Part shown: positions 10,257 to 21,400 of the stretch, piece by piece
Layout: each line of letters begins with the position of its first letter
Numbering within the stretch: position 1 is the first letter of the stretch
NCBI GenBank assembly: GCA_032718565.1
Contig: JAVGVS010000044.1
Location: 372,001-436,000 of the forward strand
Origin: Distichodus sexfasciatus
Taxonomy: Eukaryota; Chordata; Actinopteri; Characiformes; Distichodontidae
Reading direction: 5' to 3'
Length of the DNA stretch: 64,000 bases
Program-made: the position numbers and the translations under genes
Notes under the pieces: model-generated
The model's input: the letters and a program-made list of their open reading frames with translations, nothing else
Databases searched by the model: none
Told to the model about the DNA's origin: nothing

Positions 10257-13200
10257 TACTCGGGCTGTAGCAATACATTGATTTACATCAGTACAATGAT
10301 TAATGAGCCCACAGCATCAATTCAAAATGAAGACACTGATCAGACATCATATCTATTTTTACATAATTTGAACAGGAGGTCAATTTTTATTAAAAGAGAA
10401 GATATATAGATATAGAGATATAAAGATATAGAGAAGATAAGATGTTTTTATATAAATGTGTGCTGGAGCTCAGGAATGAACATGTCAAGTATTGTAGTAG
10501 CTCTTTGTGATTTGATTTTAGTTAGCTTACTGCCCCCACAATAGGGGGTAACCACTGTAGTATGTGTATAATAATGTAACCCAACTAATCGATTATTAAA
10601 ATTAGTTGCCAACTACATTAATAATTGATTTTTATTTATGTAATCGATTAGTTGTTGCAGGCCTAGTATCCATATTATCAGCGTTTCTCTTTTGGATCCC
10701 CTTCAGCAAGAGTTTTCCCACAATATTTGTCGGTATCCTGACAGCAAGAGAATGGCCAGTTAATGTTTTTTATAATATGAGAAATAAATCCAGAGAAAAT
10801 GTTGTTAGAAGAAACGTCTATGGGAACAATGTGAAGAGAGTTGGCATTTCATATGCACACACAATGCAAGAGTCACAATTATTTTTCCATTGCGAAAATT
10901 TTTCATCCCTTTTGTCAATTCGCAGCACCGTCATGTGGCTCCAGTTAATTGGCTGCAAAGACGAAATATGGTTTTTTTTTATTACACCCAAAGGGATTTC
11001 AGAAATAATTAGAGGAAATGCAAACCCAGAGTCAGCTGTAAAAAAGTCAGATGTCTAAATCTGCCCAGGAGTTTATAAATTAAACACAAGTCCTTTTCCA
11101 ATTACTAGCTTCATAATTGTTCTAATAACCAACAAAGTGATTAAATGGAACTGCGTTTCACCCTCGGAGGGACGACTGGCCTTTTCTCACAACCCTGGAA
11201 AATTAATCATTTTCCTACGTAGTGCTCGTGGCATTTGGCTGGCATTTTAAGTCTTTAACTAGAAAAACTTTCCTTTTTTCACCTCGCAGGTGGGGAAAGA
11301 GGTAGCTATGGAAGTGCATCAAATTAACAGAAGGGAAAAATGTTACACACATCTGATCCTATTAATAATAATCACAAGAAAAATCTCATCCTTATCACGT
11401 AAATATAAGATCTAAAACAGGAGCTTGGCTGCAGCTTAGCTACTTTTAATCAGAAGTTGCATGAAAAGCTAGTTGGTAGCATAACAGTTAGGGAGTTGAC
11501 TCTGTGATCAGAAGGTCGCCGGTTCAAGTCCCCGAACAGTAAAGGTACCAGTGAGATAATCATGAACAAGGTACCGTCCCCAAGCACTGCTCCCCTCGCC
11601 CACTGCTCCATTTTGATGTGGTGCGCTGTGTGCTGTACTGTGGTGTGTTCACAATGACAAATAATCACTCATGTAAATCAGTTTTTTCTTTGGTATATCT
11701 AATGTGCTGTCGTAGGTAGAAACCCCTGAAGGCAAACAAGACACAGAGAGAGCTGGAGGGGACGAAACTGCACCGGATGAATCTGAAATCCTTGTCCAAC
11801 CAGGAGCTGGAGAGCAGGCTGAGGACAAAGTCGAAATACAGCAGACGGATTCTGACGAGAGTTTTCAACGTCAGGTCGACCAATCCGACACTCCAACAAG
11901 AGCAGAAGGAGAACAGGAGGAAACTTTCCCAACTAGAACCCAGGAACAGCAGGAACAAGAACAAGCTGAAGTGCCAACGGAAGCAAGGGAGCAGGAAGTG
12001 GAAATCGAGAAGATAGAGGGTAGGGCTGGCATGATACAAGATTTTCAGTCTTGATATTGGTATCCAGAAAAATATTAATTACTATTTTGATACCACAGGG
12101 AAACCCCCCCAAAAAAGAGGTTGTCATGCTCACTCTGGTACAGAGACGGAGGACAAAATTGACACAGGCTTTACAAGGCAATTCCAATTCAAAAGTTCCA
12201 AACGTAAATTCCAGCAAACAGAATTAAAGTATGGCTTAAATCAAGATACAACAAATATTTTATACCACATTATACATTAAAATATATGGGCTACAAGACA
12301 CAAGACTCGAATCGAAGACGGCACTACTGGTATTGACACGGTTGCAAATGAGTATTTGTATTTGGGTGTAACCAGAGTCCAAATTCCGTCTCCTCAATCA
12401 AGGGGGTCAGACTTTCCAATTCCAAGTTTTTCAAAGTCATGACCAGCTACTGAACTTACGCATTTGGCTCCCTCAACAGCTTAACACTTAAGGGTTCGGT
12501 TTATTCACGAAAAATGAAATTGAAAACACTGGGAGTTCATCTGCCATTACGGATTGTACCTCACCAAAATGAGCGCCTGATTTACCTAGAGCAGCCTTTG
12601 AAAAACAATGGAGAATAATTCAACTTCTAGACATTAGCTTGCATCCGTAGACCAAACACGTAAAACAACAAAATGAAGGTTGTAAAATAAGACAATTTCA
12701 TCAAGCTAGACTTCTGCTGGCTACTTATATTTACCAACACACATCAAACAGCACCATTATAGACAATACCAACCAACCAGTCACTCGATGAGAATGAATC
12801 GAGTTGCAGTTGCTGCTTCTAGCAATGCTGAAGAGGTTAAGAAAAGGTACAGTCCACATTAGGGCTGTACATTATACTCGAACAATACATTCATTCAGAT
12901 GTGATACATATTCTAACGTCACTTTATCCTGAACAGGAGGTCTAATTTTATTCAAAGAAATGTCTGAATAAATGTCTGATTGAGCTCAGGAATAAAAATG
13001 TCAAATGATATTTTAGCTGCTTTAGCGACTAAATTCTGCAGCAATATGATATTTTCTCATATCCATCAATGGCTACTGAGGTGAAGCGGATGGATATCGC
13101 AGCAGACTTTGTGATATCAGTAGACACTCAACTGTTATCCATTGAATCTGTATGGTATTGTGATGAAACTTGTTACTTACTACTGAGTATGGATTTTCTT

Positions 13201-13468
13201 TTTGACAACCCTAACAGAGGGAGTCCCTGAGGAAACCACTGAAGGTGAAGGAGACGTCGTGGAAGGACTGCAAGATTCCGGGGATGTTCCCACCCAAATT
13301 CCTCAGTCTTCGGATGTCGCAGCAATGGAGCAAGTGGAGGAGGGAGAGGTGGAGGAAGGAGAGATGCAACGTCTTGAGGACGAGAGTCAACATCTTTCCT
13401 CTGCCCAAGTTCAGGAGGAGATTGCCTCGCCACAGGAAGTGCTAGAGCAGCAGGAGAAGATCAAGTAG
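8763..13468 (+). CDS. HSPB1-like small heat shock protein with acidic C-terminal extension (possibly hspb15)
   Basis: Small heat shock proteins are ATP-independent cytosolic chaperones that bind unfolding proteins. Five exons, 8763-9105, 9462-9525, 9645-9765, 11716-12019 and 13218-13468, join in phase to 360 residues. Residues 1-86 are an HSPB1-type N-terminal region with SWYSWY and SRWPGYTRPP. Residues 87-160 are the alpha-crystallin domain: RWNVSLDVNHFAPAEL, then GKHEERQDEHG with the conserved Arg at 120, and the last strand near GILIVEA. An I-P-V motif follows at about 173-175. HSPB1 normally ends about 25-30 residues later. Here exons 4-5 add about 184 Glu/Gln/Asp/Thr-rich residues with few hydrophobics, probably disordered. 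The ATG is followed by ADKSSS. The gene is convergent with hspb8. The match to HSPB1 is strong, but the long tail suggests a fish-specific paralogue; the symbol hspb15 is only a guess. Confidence 0.85.
9462..9525 (+). CDS. Small heat shock protein gene, exon 2 (64 nt)
   Basis: The acceptor is TTCAACAG and the donor GTGAGT. It codes KHEERQDEHGFVSRSFVRKY, the central loop and strand of the domain. The exon has the same length and position as hspb8 exon 2. Confidence 0.85.
9645..9765 (+). CDS. Small heat shock protein gene, exon 3
   Basis: The acceptor is TTACAACAG and the donor GTACAG. It codes the end of the alpha-crystallin domain and the I-P-V motif, and ends in phase 0. If splicing failed here, the frame would read only five more residues before TAA. 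Confidence 0.85.
9830..9975. mobile_element. hAT-like short repeat fragment (family B)
   Basis: It holds TCTACATTGACACATCGAC, CAACAAGCCCATAACATTA and AATGATCAGACACACACATA, the same word order as the other family B copies. It lies in intron 3 of the small heat shock protein gene. Confidence 0.5.
10135..10250. repeat. (TC)n-(TA)n microsatellite
   Basis: Alternating TATA-type DNA, a TC run at about 10170-10200, then (TA)n to about 10250. Confidence 0.9.
10258..10520. mobile_element. hAT-like short repeat (family B)
   Basis: It starts near GGGCTGTAGCAATACATTG. It contains AATGAAGACACTGATCAGAC, GAACAGGAGGTCAATTTTT, GAGCTCAGGAATGAACATGTC and TAGCTCTTTGTGATTTGAT. Confidence 0.6.
11474..11672 (+). 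mobile_element. tRNA-derived SINE copy (family A) just upstream of exon 4
   Basis: Forward copy with a tRNA-like head (GTAGCATAACAGTTAGGG) and a box B-like GGTTCAAGTCC at about 11521. The body and tail follow to ATGACAAATAATCACTCA. It ends about 45 bp before the acceptor of exon 4 of the small heat shock protein gene. Confidence 0.85.
11716..12019 (+). CDS. Small heat shock protein gene, exon 4 (acidic tail)
   Basis: The acceptor is GTCGTAG and the exon ends ATAGAGG before GTAGGG, in phase 1. It codes about 101 residues, with repeated Glu, Gln, Asp and Thr (for example EQAEDKVEIQQTDSDESF). No domain is recognised. The phases match exons 3 and 5, and the frame is open over the full 304 nt. 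Confidence 0.75.
12560..12845. repeat. Dispersed repeat, inverted copy of 42155-42440
   Basis: Words such as GCTTGCATCCGTAGACCAAA, AACAACAAAATGAAGGTTG and GCTTCTAGCAATGCTGAAG occur here. Their reverse complements occur in the opposite order at 42155-42440. A shorter third piece is at about 56275-56340. The class is unknown. It lies in intron 4. Confidence 0.7.
12862..13185. mobile_element. hAT-like short repeat (family B), nearly full length
   Basis: It starts ATTAGGGCTGTACATTATAC. It includes CCTGAACAGGAGGTCTAAT, GAGCTCAGGAATAAAAATGT, GCAGACTTTGTGATATC and GTATTGTGATGAAACTTGTT. It stops about 33 bp before exon 5 of the small heat shock protein gene. Confidence 0.65.
13218..13468 (+). CDS. 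Small heat shock protein gene, exon 5 (acidic tail and stop)
   Basis: The acceptor is CCCTAACAG, and G from exon 4 plus AG gives Glu. It codes 83 residues, very Glu/Gln-rich (VEEGEVEEGEMQRLEDESQ), and stops at TAG 13466-13468. Confidence 0.75.
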
Positions 13469-13582
13469 ATGAAGACCTGAGCTGAAAGCAAGTGGAACCT
13501 GATGTCAGTTCTCACTTTAAATTCAAGCTACGAGTGTTATATGTGTAAGGCAAGTTTACTGTAACATGCAAGTTTGAATACT

Positions 13583-13588
13583 AATAAA
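13583..13588 (+). terminator. Poly(A) signal of the small heat shock protein gene
   Basis: AATAAA lies 115 bp after the stop codon, giving a short 3' UTR that would end near 13605. Confidence 0.7.
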
Positions 13589-14215
13589 ACCTCAGCAGAT
13601 GAAACTCTTACTGCTTCCTTTATTTATTTAACAAAAATCTCCAACAGTCACCATGTGATTCTTAAATCACATAAACGCTTGGGTAAAACTGGTTGGTTTT
13701 CATATTTGTTAGATTGATTTTGCTTTTAATTAAGTGGAATATTTCTCTGTAGAACAACCACACAAAATAAGTGCAGGGAAGGTTATCTACCAATATTCAG
13801 GAAAATGTTGAGAAAAATGAAAAATGTCAGTTTAAAAAGAATGGAAAGATGAAATTACAATGTAAGTCAAAAAAGAGACCTGTGTACTTTTGTCCATAAC
13901 TTTGGCAAATGTTAACAGATTTTTATGTTTTTATGCAATTTTAGCAGACACTTTTATCCAGAGCGACTTCCATTTTCTAATTTCAGGGACAGTTCCATCC
14001 AACAGGTATGAGATATGAAGCTAACCTCCTAAAAAATATATATAGATATGAGAACTGAATCACTGCGGTTAGACTTCATGAAACTCTGAAAATAAAGACA
14101 ACAAAGGAAAAATATAAGAACACATACATGTGAGTATTTATGGGGAACGCAAAATTTACTTATCAAGCCCAAAGAGCTCTAAAAAAGAATAGCAAACAGC
14201 TAATATGATATAACG

Positions 14216-14470
14216 ATTTGACATCTGCTAATATCACAAATATCACAAGGTCTGCTACGATACGATTTCCTTTTGATTCAATTCAGGAGCTGATATCAAA
14301 TCACGAAAAGCTACTCAAATATCATGACGTTTTTATTTCTGAGCTCAAGCAGATAGTAAATGAAAAGTGATTTAATAAAACTATACCTCCTGTTCAATAT
14401 AAAGGCAGATTACAATATGCATGATGCTACGAGAATCAATGTATCAATATATCCTTACACCTCTAGTTGC
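14216..14470. mobile_element. hAT-like short repeat (family B)
   Basis: It contains AAATCACGAAAAGCTACTCA, AAATATCATGACGTTTTTAT, CCTCCTGTTCAATATAAAG and an end in ATATCCTTACACCTCTAG. Confidence 0.6.
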
Positions 14471-14627
14471 TAACTCTTTAATATTAAATTAGTTTTTTCT
14501 TTGTTCAGGAAAGATGTAGAGAGGAAACAGGAGGAGTGAAAAGAAACAATAATTAAAGTAACTAAAGTAATTTACTGCAACAAGTGTAAAATACATTTCA
14601 ATACCATTTCTTATTTCATTAGGGGCA

Positions 14628-14932
14628 GTTAGTAGTGTAATGACTGCCCCGTGATCAATTCAAATTCCGAGTAGTAAAGGTACCACTGAGGTACTCATAA
14701 GCAAAGACCGTCCCCAAGAACAGCGCTGCCCATCCACTACAAGGATGGGTTGAATGCAGAGGTCACATTTGGTTGTGGTGCACTGTGTGCTGTGCTGTGG
14801 TGTTCAAATCCTACCTCTAGCACTACCATCAGTGGGCCCCTGAGCAAGACCCTTAACCCCAATTTCCTCTCAGGGAGACTGTCCCTGAAATCAGGAAATG
14901 GAGGTCACTCTAGATAAATGAGGCTGTAAATG
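14628..14932 (+). mobile_element. SINE, composite of family A head and V-SINE-like tail
   Basis: The first 170 bp match family A (AGTGTAATGACTGCCCC, GGTACCACTGAGGTACTCAT, TTGTGGTGCACTGTGTGCTG). The sequence then passes into GTGGGCCCCTGAGCAAGACC, CAGGGAGACTGTCCCTGAAA and GATAAATGAGGCTGTAAATG, a tail type known from widespread fish SINEs. Confidence 0.7.
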
Positions 14933-15429
14933 ACATTGTGAACCTATTTGCTTGGTCATGACATTCAAGGAATAAAAGTATGAGGACAATTATTAGTCAT
15001 TTAATATATAAGCTATTAATTCATTGAATTTACAGAAAATGCACTATATCAAGATATATATAGTTATCGTGATATGATATTTTGGTCACATCGCTCAGCC
15101 CTGCCGTATATTTCTGTTAATAAAAATACTGAAAAAAAGTGTTGAAAGTGATTTTGCTGTTTGTTGGTTTTGAAGATGAATAACCTTGACAGACACTGTA
15201 AGCTACATCTCTAAAGGAATAATTAGTCTCTGGAAGCATTTCAAAAACATAAATAAAGAAAAGGAGCTGTGACAACAGCGGCAGCAGCAGCGGTGGCGAT
15301 GAAGCTGCCAAGAGAAGGTCCAGTGGGAGAATCGGACAGTTAAACGTAGCAAAAAACGCTTTATCCCGTATTTAGCCAACACAGTCACGTAGACCGGATT
15401 ATACAGCAGCTAATCCTCCAGCCAATTAC

Positions 15430-15478
<49 letters not shown>

Positions 15479-15856
15479 TATTAATATAATAAATATAATA
15501 AAAAAACAAAGATTGAAAGCATCATGTGGAAGAATGATACACATGGAGGGAGGACGCAGGAGAGATATTTCTTAAGATAGAAGAGAAAAAGAGAGAGAGG
15601 GAAGGACTTCTAAGGGGAGGGATGGTGAGAGAAAAAAGAAAGGGAGAGGGAGAGAGAGAGAGAGAAATTTTACCTATGGAAGGACGGTTATAAGGCAGGG
15701 AGGACGAGGGAGAGAAAGAAGAGACAGACATGAAGAAAAAGAGAGGAATGAGCAAGAGGGGGAGGAAAAGAGAGAGAATGAGAAAGAAAGAAGGACCAGA
15801 GACAAAGAATGAGAAAGAAGGAAAGAGAAGGAAGAGAAAAAATGTAAGAAAGCTAG

Positions 15857-15912
<56 letters not shown>

Positions 15913-16285
15913 AATGAGTGTATGGAAGAACGGTTAACGGAGAAGGAAGGAGAAAGAAAGAAATGAAGAGAGACAGCAAGTGAGTGAGAGGAAATTTAAC
16001 CTGTGGAGGGGAGTGAGGATGAGGAAAACAGAGACAAAGAGAGATTGAGAGAAACAAACGTTAAACCTATGAAATGTTGGTGAAAGAGGAGAGAGAAAAA
16101 GAAAGGTTGGTGAAAGGGGAGAGAGAAAAAGAAAGAGAAAAAGAGAGAAAAGAATTTATATAAAAATATGGAGAAAAGGTAGGAAGGGTGAAAGAGAGAG
16201 TTTAACTTATGGACGGATGGTTATAAGGGTGGATGAACGAGAGAAAGAAAGACAGAGAGAGAGAAAGAGAGAGACTTAACCTATG
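15430..16285. repeat. Long GA-rich (polypurine) tract
   Basis: The plus strand is almost all purine, with pure (GA)n runs at 15433-15478 and 15862-15908. Frames on either strand here (Arg/Glu/Lys or Ser/Leu/Phe strings) are low-complexity artefacts. It lies in the intergenic region between the two convergent heat shock genes. Confidence 0.9.
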
Positions 16286-16460
16286 GAAATTTAAGCAAAT
16301 TTCCTCTAAAGAAGGGTTGGTGAATAGTAATGAACAGATTTTGTTCAGTAATTAAAATAATTATAAACCAAAGAAATGTTTAAGTGTACTTAGAGTAATA
16401 TTATACAACTGTAGAACAGAGAAAGAACTGTAGAGGAGAGACTTTTTTTAAATAAGACAT

Positions 16461-16466
16461 TTTATT
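16461..16466 (-). terminator. hspb8: Possible distal poly(A) signal of hspb8
   Basis: AATAAA on the minus strand lies 1.77 kb past the hspb8 stop. A closer candidate AATAAA is at 17753-17758. The region between them and the stop is repeat-poor and could be 3' UTR. Which signal is used cannot be told from sequence. Confidence 0.3.
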
Positions 16467-18239
16467 GTATATCATTTCTCAGGATCTGATACAAACTATA
16501 CATTTACAGTGACCAAAGTCTGCTTTTGGCCAAACTGATTCCACAGAAAAAAATTCTTCTGCACAAATCTTTGTCAATACAAATTGTAAATACACTTAGT
16601 TATAAAACACTGCATCTTCTGCAAAAAAGGGTTTTCAAAGAACAGCAATAAAGAAGAAATCTAAAGAAAACTTGTAATTAAAGCCTAAAATAAAGCGACC
16701 CCCAAACTCAGGAACTTACGATACAGTCAAATGGAGTCATACACTGAGAAAGCTAAAACTGTTTTTCCACTTCATCAGCTCACCCTGGAATTCTCTATTA
16801 ATCACAATCAGATCCAGTATCCACTGTTCTATCCCATAAGCAGCAAATTAACCAATCAGACAGTATAATACTTCAGCAACTATACTCCATTACTATACTT
16901 AGTTTATTACACTATTCTTATCATCACCTTTTTCTCTACTTTTATCGCACCTTCTCAACTAATGTGCTATTTAAGTCCACAGTACCTCTGCTGATAACCG
17001 TCGTTAGTTTGGTTAACTTAATATTCCATCTTCATTTTTCCGGCAGTGACAGAAATAAACACATTTTTTTTGGAAACTTGATATTAAAGAAGTGATCTAC
17101 ATTGGCCGAGAGCCCAGTGCAACTCAACATAAAACAAATGTGCTGCAAAGCAACAAAACATATTAATAATCCAGGAGACTTATTCAGGAGGTCAGATGCT
17201 TTTGGAGAATATGAATTCCTGCCTATGTAACTATGTACGATTAAACCACGGCAGGGTTTAATCCTGCGTCACGCTTGTGTTGTGTTACACTAGCGTGGTG
17301 TCGCGAGTGTTTTCGTGAAGCCTCTTCATAATCGCAGTGTTTACGCATGAGTTATGAACTATTATTATGTTTTGTTGCTATACAGCTGAATTGCTTTGGG
17401 CTCTCTCGACTACCACAGATATCACCACCTGCAGGCTTTTGTATAATCAGTGGTGCAAAATCATATCAGATTAGTAATTGGCATCATATTTGCTAGTTAA
17501 GGCATGTATATTACCAGTCAGTGTAAAGTGTGAAATCTGCATTGGTTGGAAATCTGAAATTGGTCAGCCATTAGTTATGCACCAATACAATGACTCCCAA
17601 GAGGGTTTTTTTAATTTGTTACCAGATTTGTTTTTAGTAAACATTAAATGAACAACATACAGATGTGGACAATCTCATTGTATGCAAAACAGAACTGGTA
17701 GTGTACCTTAAGTCAAATATATCTTGGCTAATATTGATTAATACAATTAACATTTATTAATTTTTTTCTTTTACACAGGCCACTTTCGTGTCAGGAATCT
17801 TTTCTTTTACTTGAGCATAGGTTTGACTTTTTATCATAAAAACTACCATTTTCAATGACATCCACATCAACCACAAGCTGGAAACATCTTTAGGAAAAAC
17901 AGTTGGATTAAATAATTATCATATATATAATTACTTAAACCATTTCCCCAAGTTTCTACCATAGCTTTAAACCTCACCTGCTAAACCCATATTAATAAAT
18001 AATCCAAAAACTTCCAAAATTTTTAGTTAGAAAGTGACCAGAAGTAAGTACTGAAAAATGAAGTGATAAATAATTGCAACAAAATTTCAAGTCAGAAGCT
18101 TTAGTTTACCAAAGCAGCCCTGCTGTCCCAGAGCTAGGGGGTATCTGTGAGGGTGTACAGTGGGGGACAGGGTAACACAGGAGTTCAGGAGGTAATGGGG
18201 TGGTTATGGTAAATTGAGTGACATGGATTGGGGATGGTT

Positions 18240-18429
18240 TTAAGCACTGCTGGTCTCCGGCGTTTTGGCCCCTGCCTGCTCCTGGGAGGGCTCTATGGAG
18301 GAGGAGGGGGACGGAGGCGTCTCGCTGCTGTAGAGGTAGTAAGGGGGAGTCTGTCTCGCCTCGATGATCAACACACCCTCCGGAGAGAGAGAGGCAAAAA
18401 CCGTCAGGGGGTCAACATCTAGAGGGATC
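18240..18429 (-). CDS. hspb8: hspb8 exon 3
   Basis: The acceptor is TTTTTCTAG. The exon reads IPLDVDPLTVFASLSPEG, IIEARQTPPYYLYSSE and a Ser/Pro/Glu-rich tail ending ETSSA, with the stop TAA at 18242-18240. The frame is open and in phase with exon 2. Confidence 0.95.
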
Positions 18430-21400
18430 CTAGAAAAAGAAAAGATTTGAGACATTGGGTATTACTCCAACAGGTAGAAAGTAGAACTGCAACAATTACT
18501 AGACATATTCGCCAATGTCGATTATATGAGACTTGCTAACAATTCAGCAGTTTAAGAACATCATGAATCCCACATAGCCTTTTCCTGGAGAATCTATAAT
18601 CTAGTGGAATATTCACTTTGTTGCTCATTTAATTCTGAATGTAGCATTAAGGGAAATTTTACACTGGGCAACGATTGTCAGAGTTATGGGCTCATAACTT
18701 TTGACTCCCCGTATAGTTCCTTTAGCTGTGAGTAATGAGTGTTGTAATTGCAACGTTTTTCCACCAGATGGCAACACTTCAAGTCCACTGCTTTATTGTG
18801 TTACAAAAAACGGTTAAATATGAGTCGTGGGTTGTGCAGTGCAAAGCACCTGTAGCTCATTTGTCTTCACATTCATTATTTATACACTTTTTTTTGCCTT
18901 GCACCGATTATGACAGCAGCAGATAATTTCTAATATAGTTCCAGATTTTTATTTAAATGTTCCGTCTGCCATCGCTTCCCGAGAGAAAGAGTGAGAGTGA
19001 GAGAGAGAGAGAAATACCTATGAGCCTTCAGGTGGGAGAGGAATTGAGTCTGTTCCCAATAATTGCAAATCACCGCCTGGTGCAGCAAAGTTTATCACCT
19101 GAAATTTCCATCTGCAAACTCTCCTAATCAGCTCTCACCCAGCCAGTTTAATGAGGGAAAAAAGAGAGAGACTAATACCTATGAGCGCTGTATTACCATA
19201 AACCCGGTCGAGAAAAGAGCCTTGGTTCAAAGCCTATGCCTGCAATCTCCCAATTCCTCTACAATTTAATCAATGTATACATTTCAGGACTCAGATTCCT
19301 CATACATAACTTCATAAGTTGCAATGTCTTCGCACCAACACGAAAGCAAATTCCTTATATGTGACAACATACTTGTCAGTAAAGTTCATTCTGATTCTGA
19401 AGGGTGGAACATGTGTGAAGAGTGACAACACACAGATTGTCTCTCAGCTGCTCTCCGATTGCAGCGTTCTAGAACAGCAACATGCGGTAGAGAACATTCT
19501 AGAAGCCCCAGAGACACTTCTGGAAGACAAGTGTTTTGTGCAATGTTTGCCTGTAACCATACACGTAATACACGCCCTGCTCCACCAAAAACAAATCATT
19601 CCACTAGATTTGTTCAAACTGAGCTAAACCTGATGAAAATCAAAGTTTCACCACGGCACCTACTAAAATAACTAGTCCTGCTTTTTAAGTAAGTAATACT
19701 AATTAATAAGTCATTTAGTCAACTATATCAGGTAGAAAAAGTTCTTTGTAGTAATGACTTCTCATATACACTCTTCCTTCCGTGCCAAACAGAACAGTAG
19801 GGAGAACCGTAGAGAGATAGAGAGACAGAAAGAAAGGCAGAGGGAGCTTAGAGACACACGACCAAATAAGGTGTTGAGAGAGGGTTTCCCTGCAGACTGC
19901 CAAATGTCTCGACTCCATTATAAACCCCAGCGTTTAGTCGAGACCACGTCCAGCACTGTGGCAACGTTCAATTAACATCACACCACCAAAGTCCATTCAC
20001 ACCAGCGTGTCCAGTTGGGATGAATTCTTTTTAGGATTTTATTGCAAGTTGAGAGGCAGGGTTTTCCTTCATCAGAAGGAGCCTAAGGATTTTGAAGCTG
20101 CATGTTTGACAACAAAAAACCACAAAACTAAAGAGAAAAAAATGGAGCATCAGTGTAACTCTTTGCTTTGTCTCACCCCACTTTCATATACCAAAAAAAA
20201 CTGTAGAAAAGGTGAGCAAATCGTTGCTTGATCTTATTTCAAAGCACATCTGACTTTTATTCATTTTAGGCAAAGAATACACAAAGCAAAGAATTTTAGT
20301 TACTTAAGACAAGTCACATTTATTTAAAATGCCATGCCAAGGATAATTCCTACTAGGTTATTTTGTTTTAAGGCTCATCTCTTGTAGGGGTCTAAAGATA
20401 CATCGATCTGCATTGATATTTTTAAATTAGATACCACCTGAAGGTCTCACACACTAACTTTTTAAGACTGTGTGCAATATGGAAAATGCTGGGAAGCGCT
20501 CTGACAATTACAGTCTTGTAACATGTTTTAGGCCTGGGAATGTTGACATGTTAACATGAGTAATCTGGAAACTTAAACACGCAATTTTTTATGTTCACTT
20601 TTTTACTTATTTGTAAAAAGAGTCCAGGGTGAGCTTTAGATAAAATTTTGCATGCAAAATTGCACTGATTAATTTTTCCCCCAAGCACAAGCAGCCCGTA
20701 CAGCAGATGTTACTTTGGAACTGCACTTTATTCAGTCTGCAGCTTGTTATAGATATTATGTGCAACTGTAATTTTATTTATTTATTCTGCTAACTGTTTT
20801 ATTTATTTATTTAAACCCTATCCAAATCTTATCTAAGTGAAAGTGACTGATTATTTGTCACTGTGAACACACCACATAGCACAGCACACAGTGCACCACA
20901 AAGAAATGTGACGTCTACACTTGACCCATCTGTGAAGGAGCAGTGGGCAGCTAACACGGGCAGTGTCCGGGGGAAAATGCTTGGGGACGATACCTTGCTC
21001 ATGAGTACCTCAGTGATATCTTTACCAGTCCTGGGATTAGAACTGGCGACCTTTGGATCATGGGGCGAACGCCCTAACTGTTACGCTATCAACTTCTGCT
21101 AGCACAGCTGACAAATATTCCAGAATTGCTTTAATTTGCAGACAACAATAAACCAAAAAAAATATCATTCCCATTCAGGGCATTGTAGTAGCACAGCACT
21201 AAAATCTGTTTCTCGCTTGTGGTAGCAAAGTAATTTCACATTGTTTGCAACTAAAATAAAGTCGGACATATCAGAGCAACAATTATTTTAAACTTGCAAG
21301 AAACTGCAATTAATGCATTCGATCAACGCTATATATTTTTTTTTACATATTCCCAGAACTAATTTAAATCATTACTTTTCAGGAAATTAATTGATTCATT

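Noticed and set aside
10606..11058. 150-codon plus-strand open frame in intron 3 of the heat shock gene
   Set aside because: AT-rich, starts inside a repeat with ATCGATTA palindromes, no recognisable domain, no splice support.
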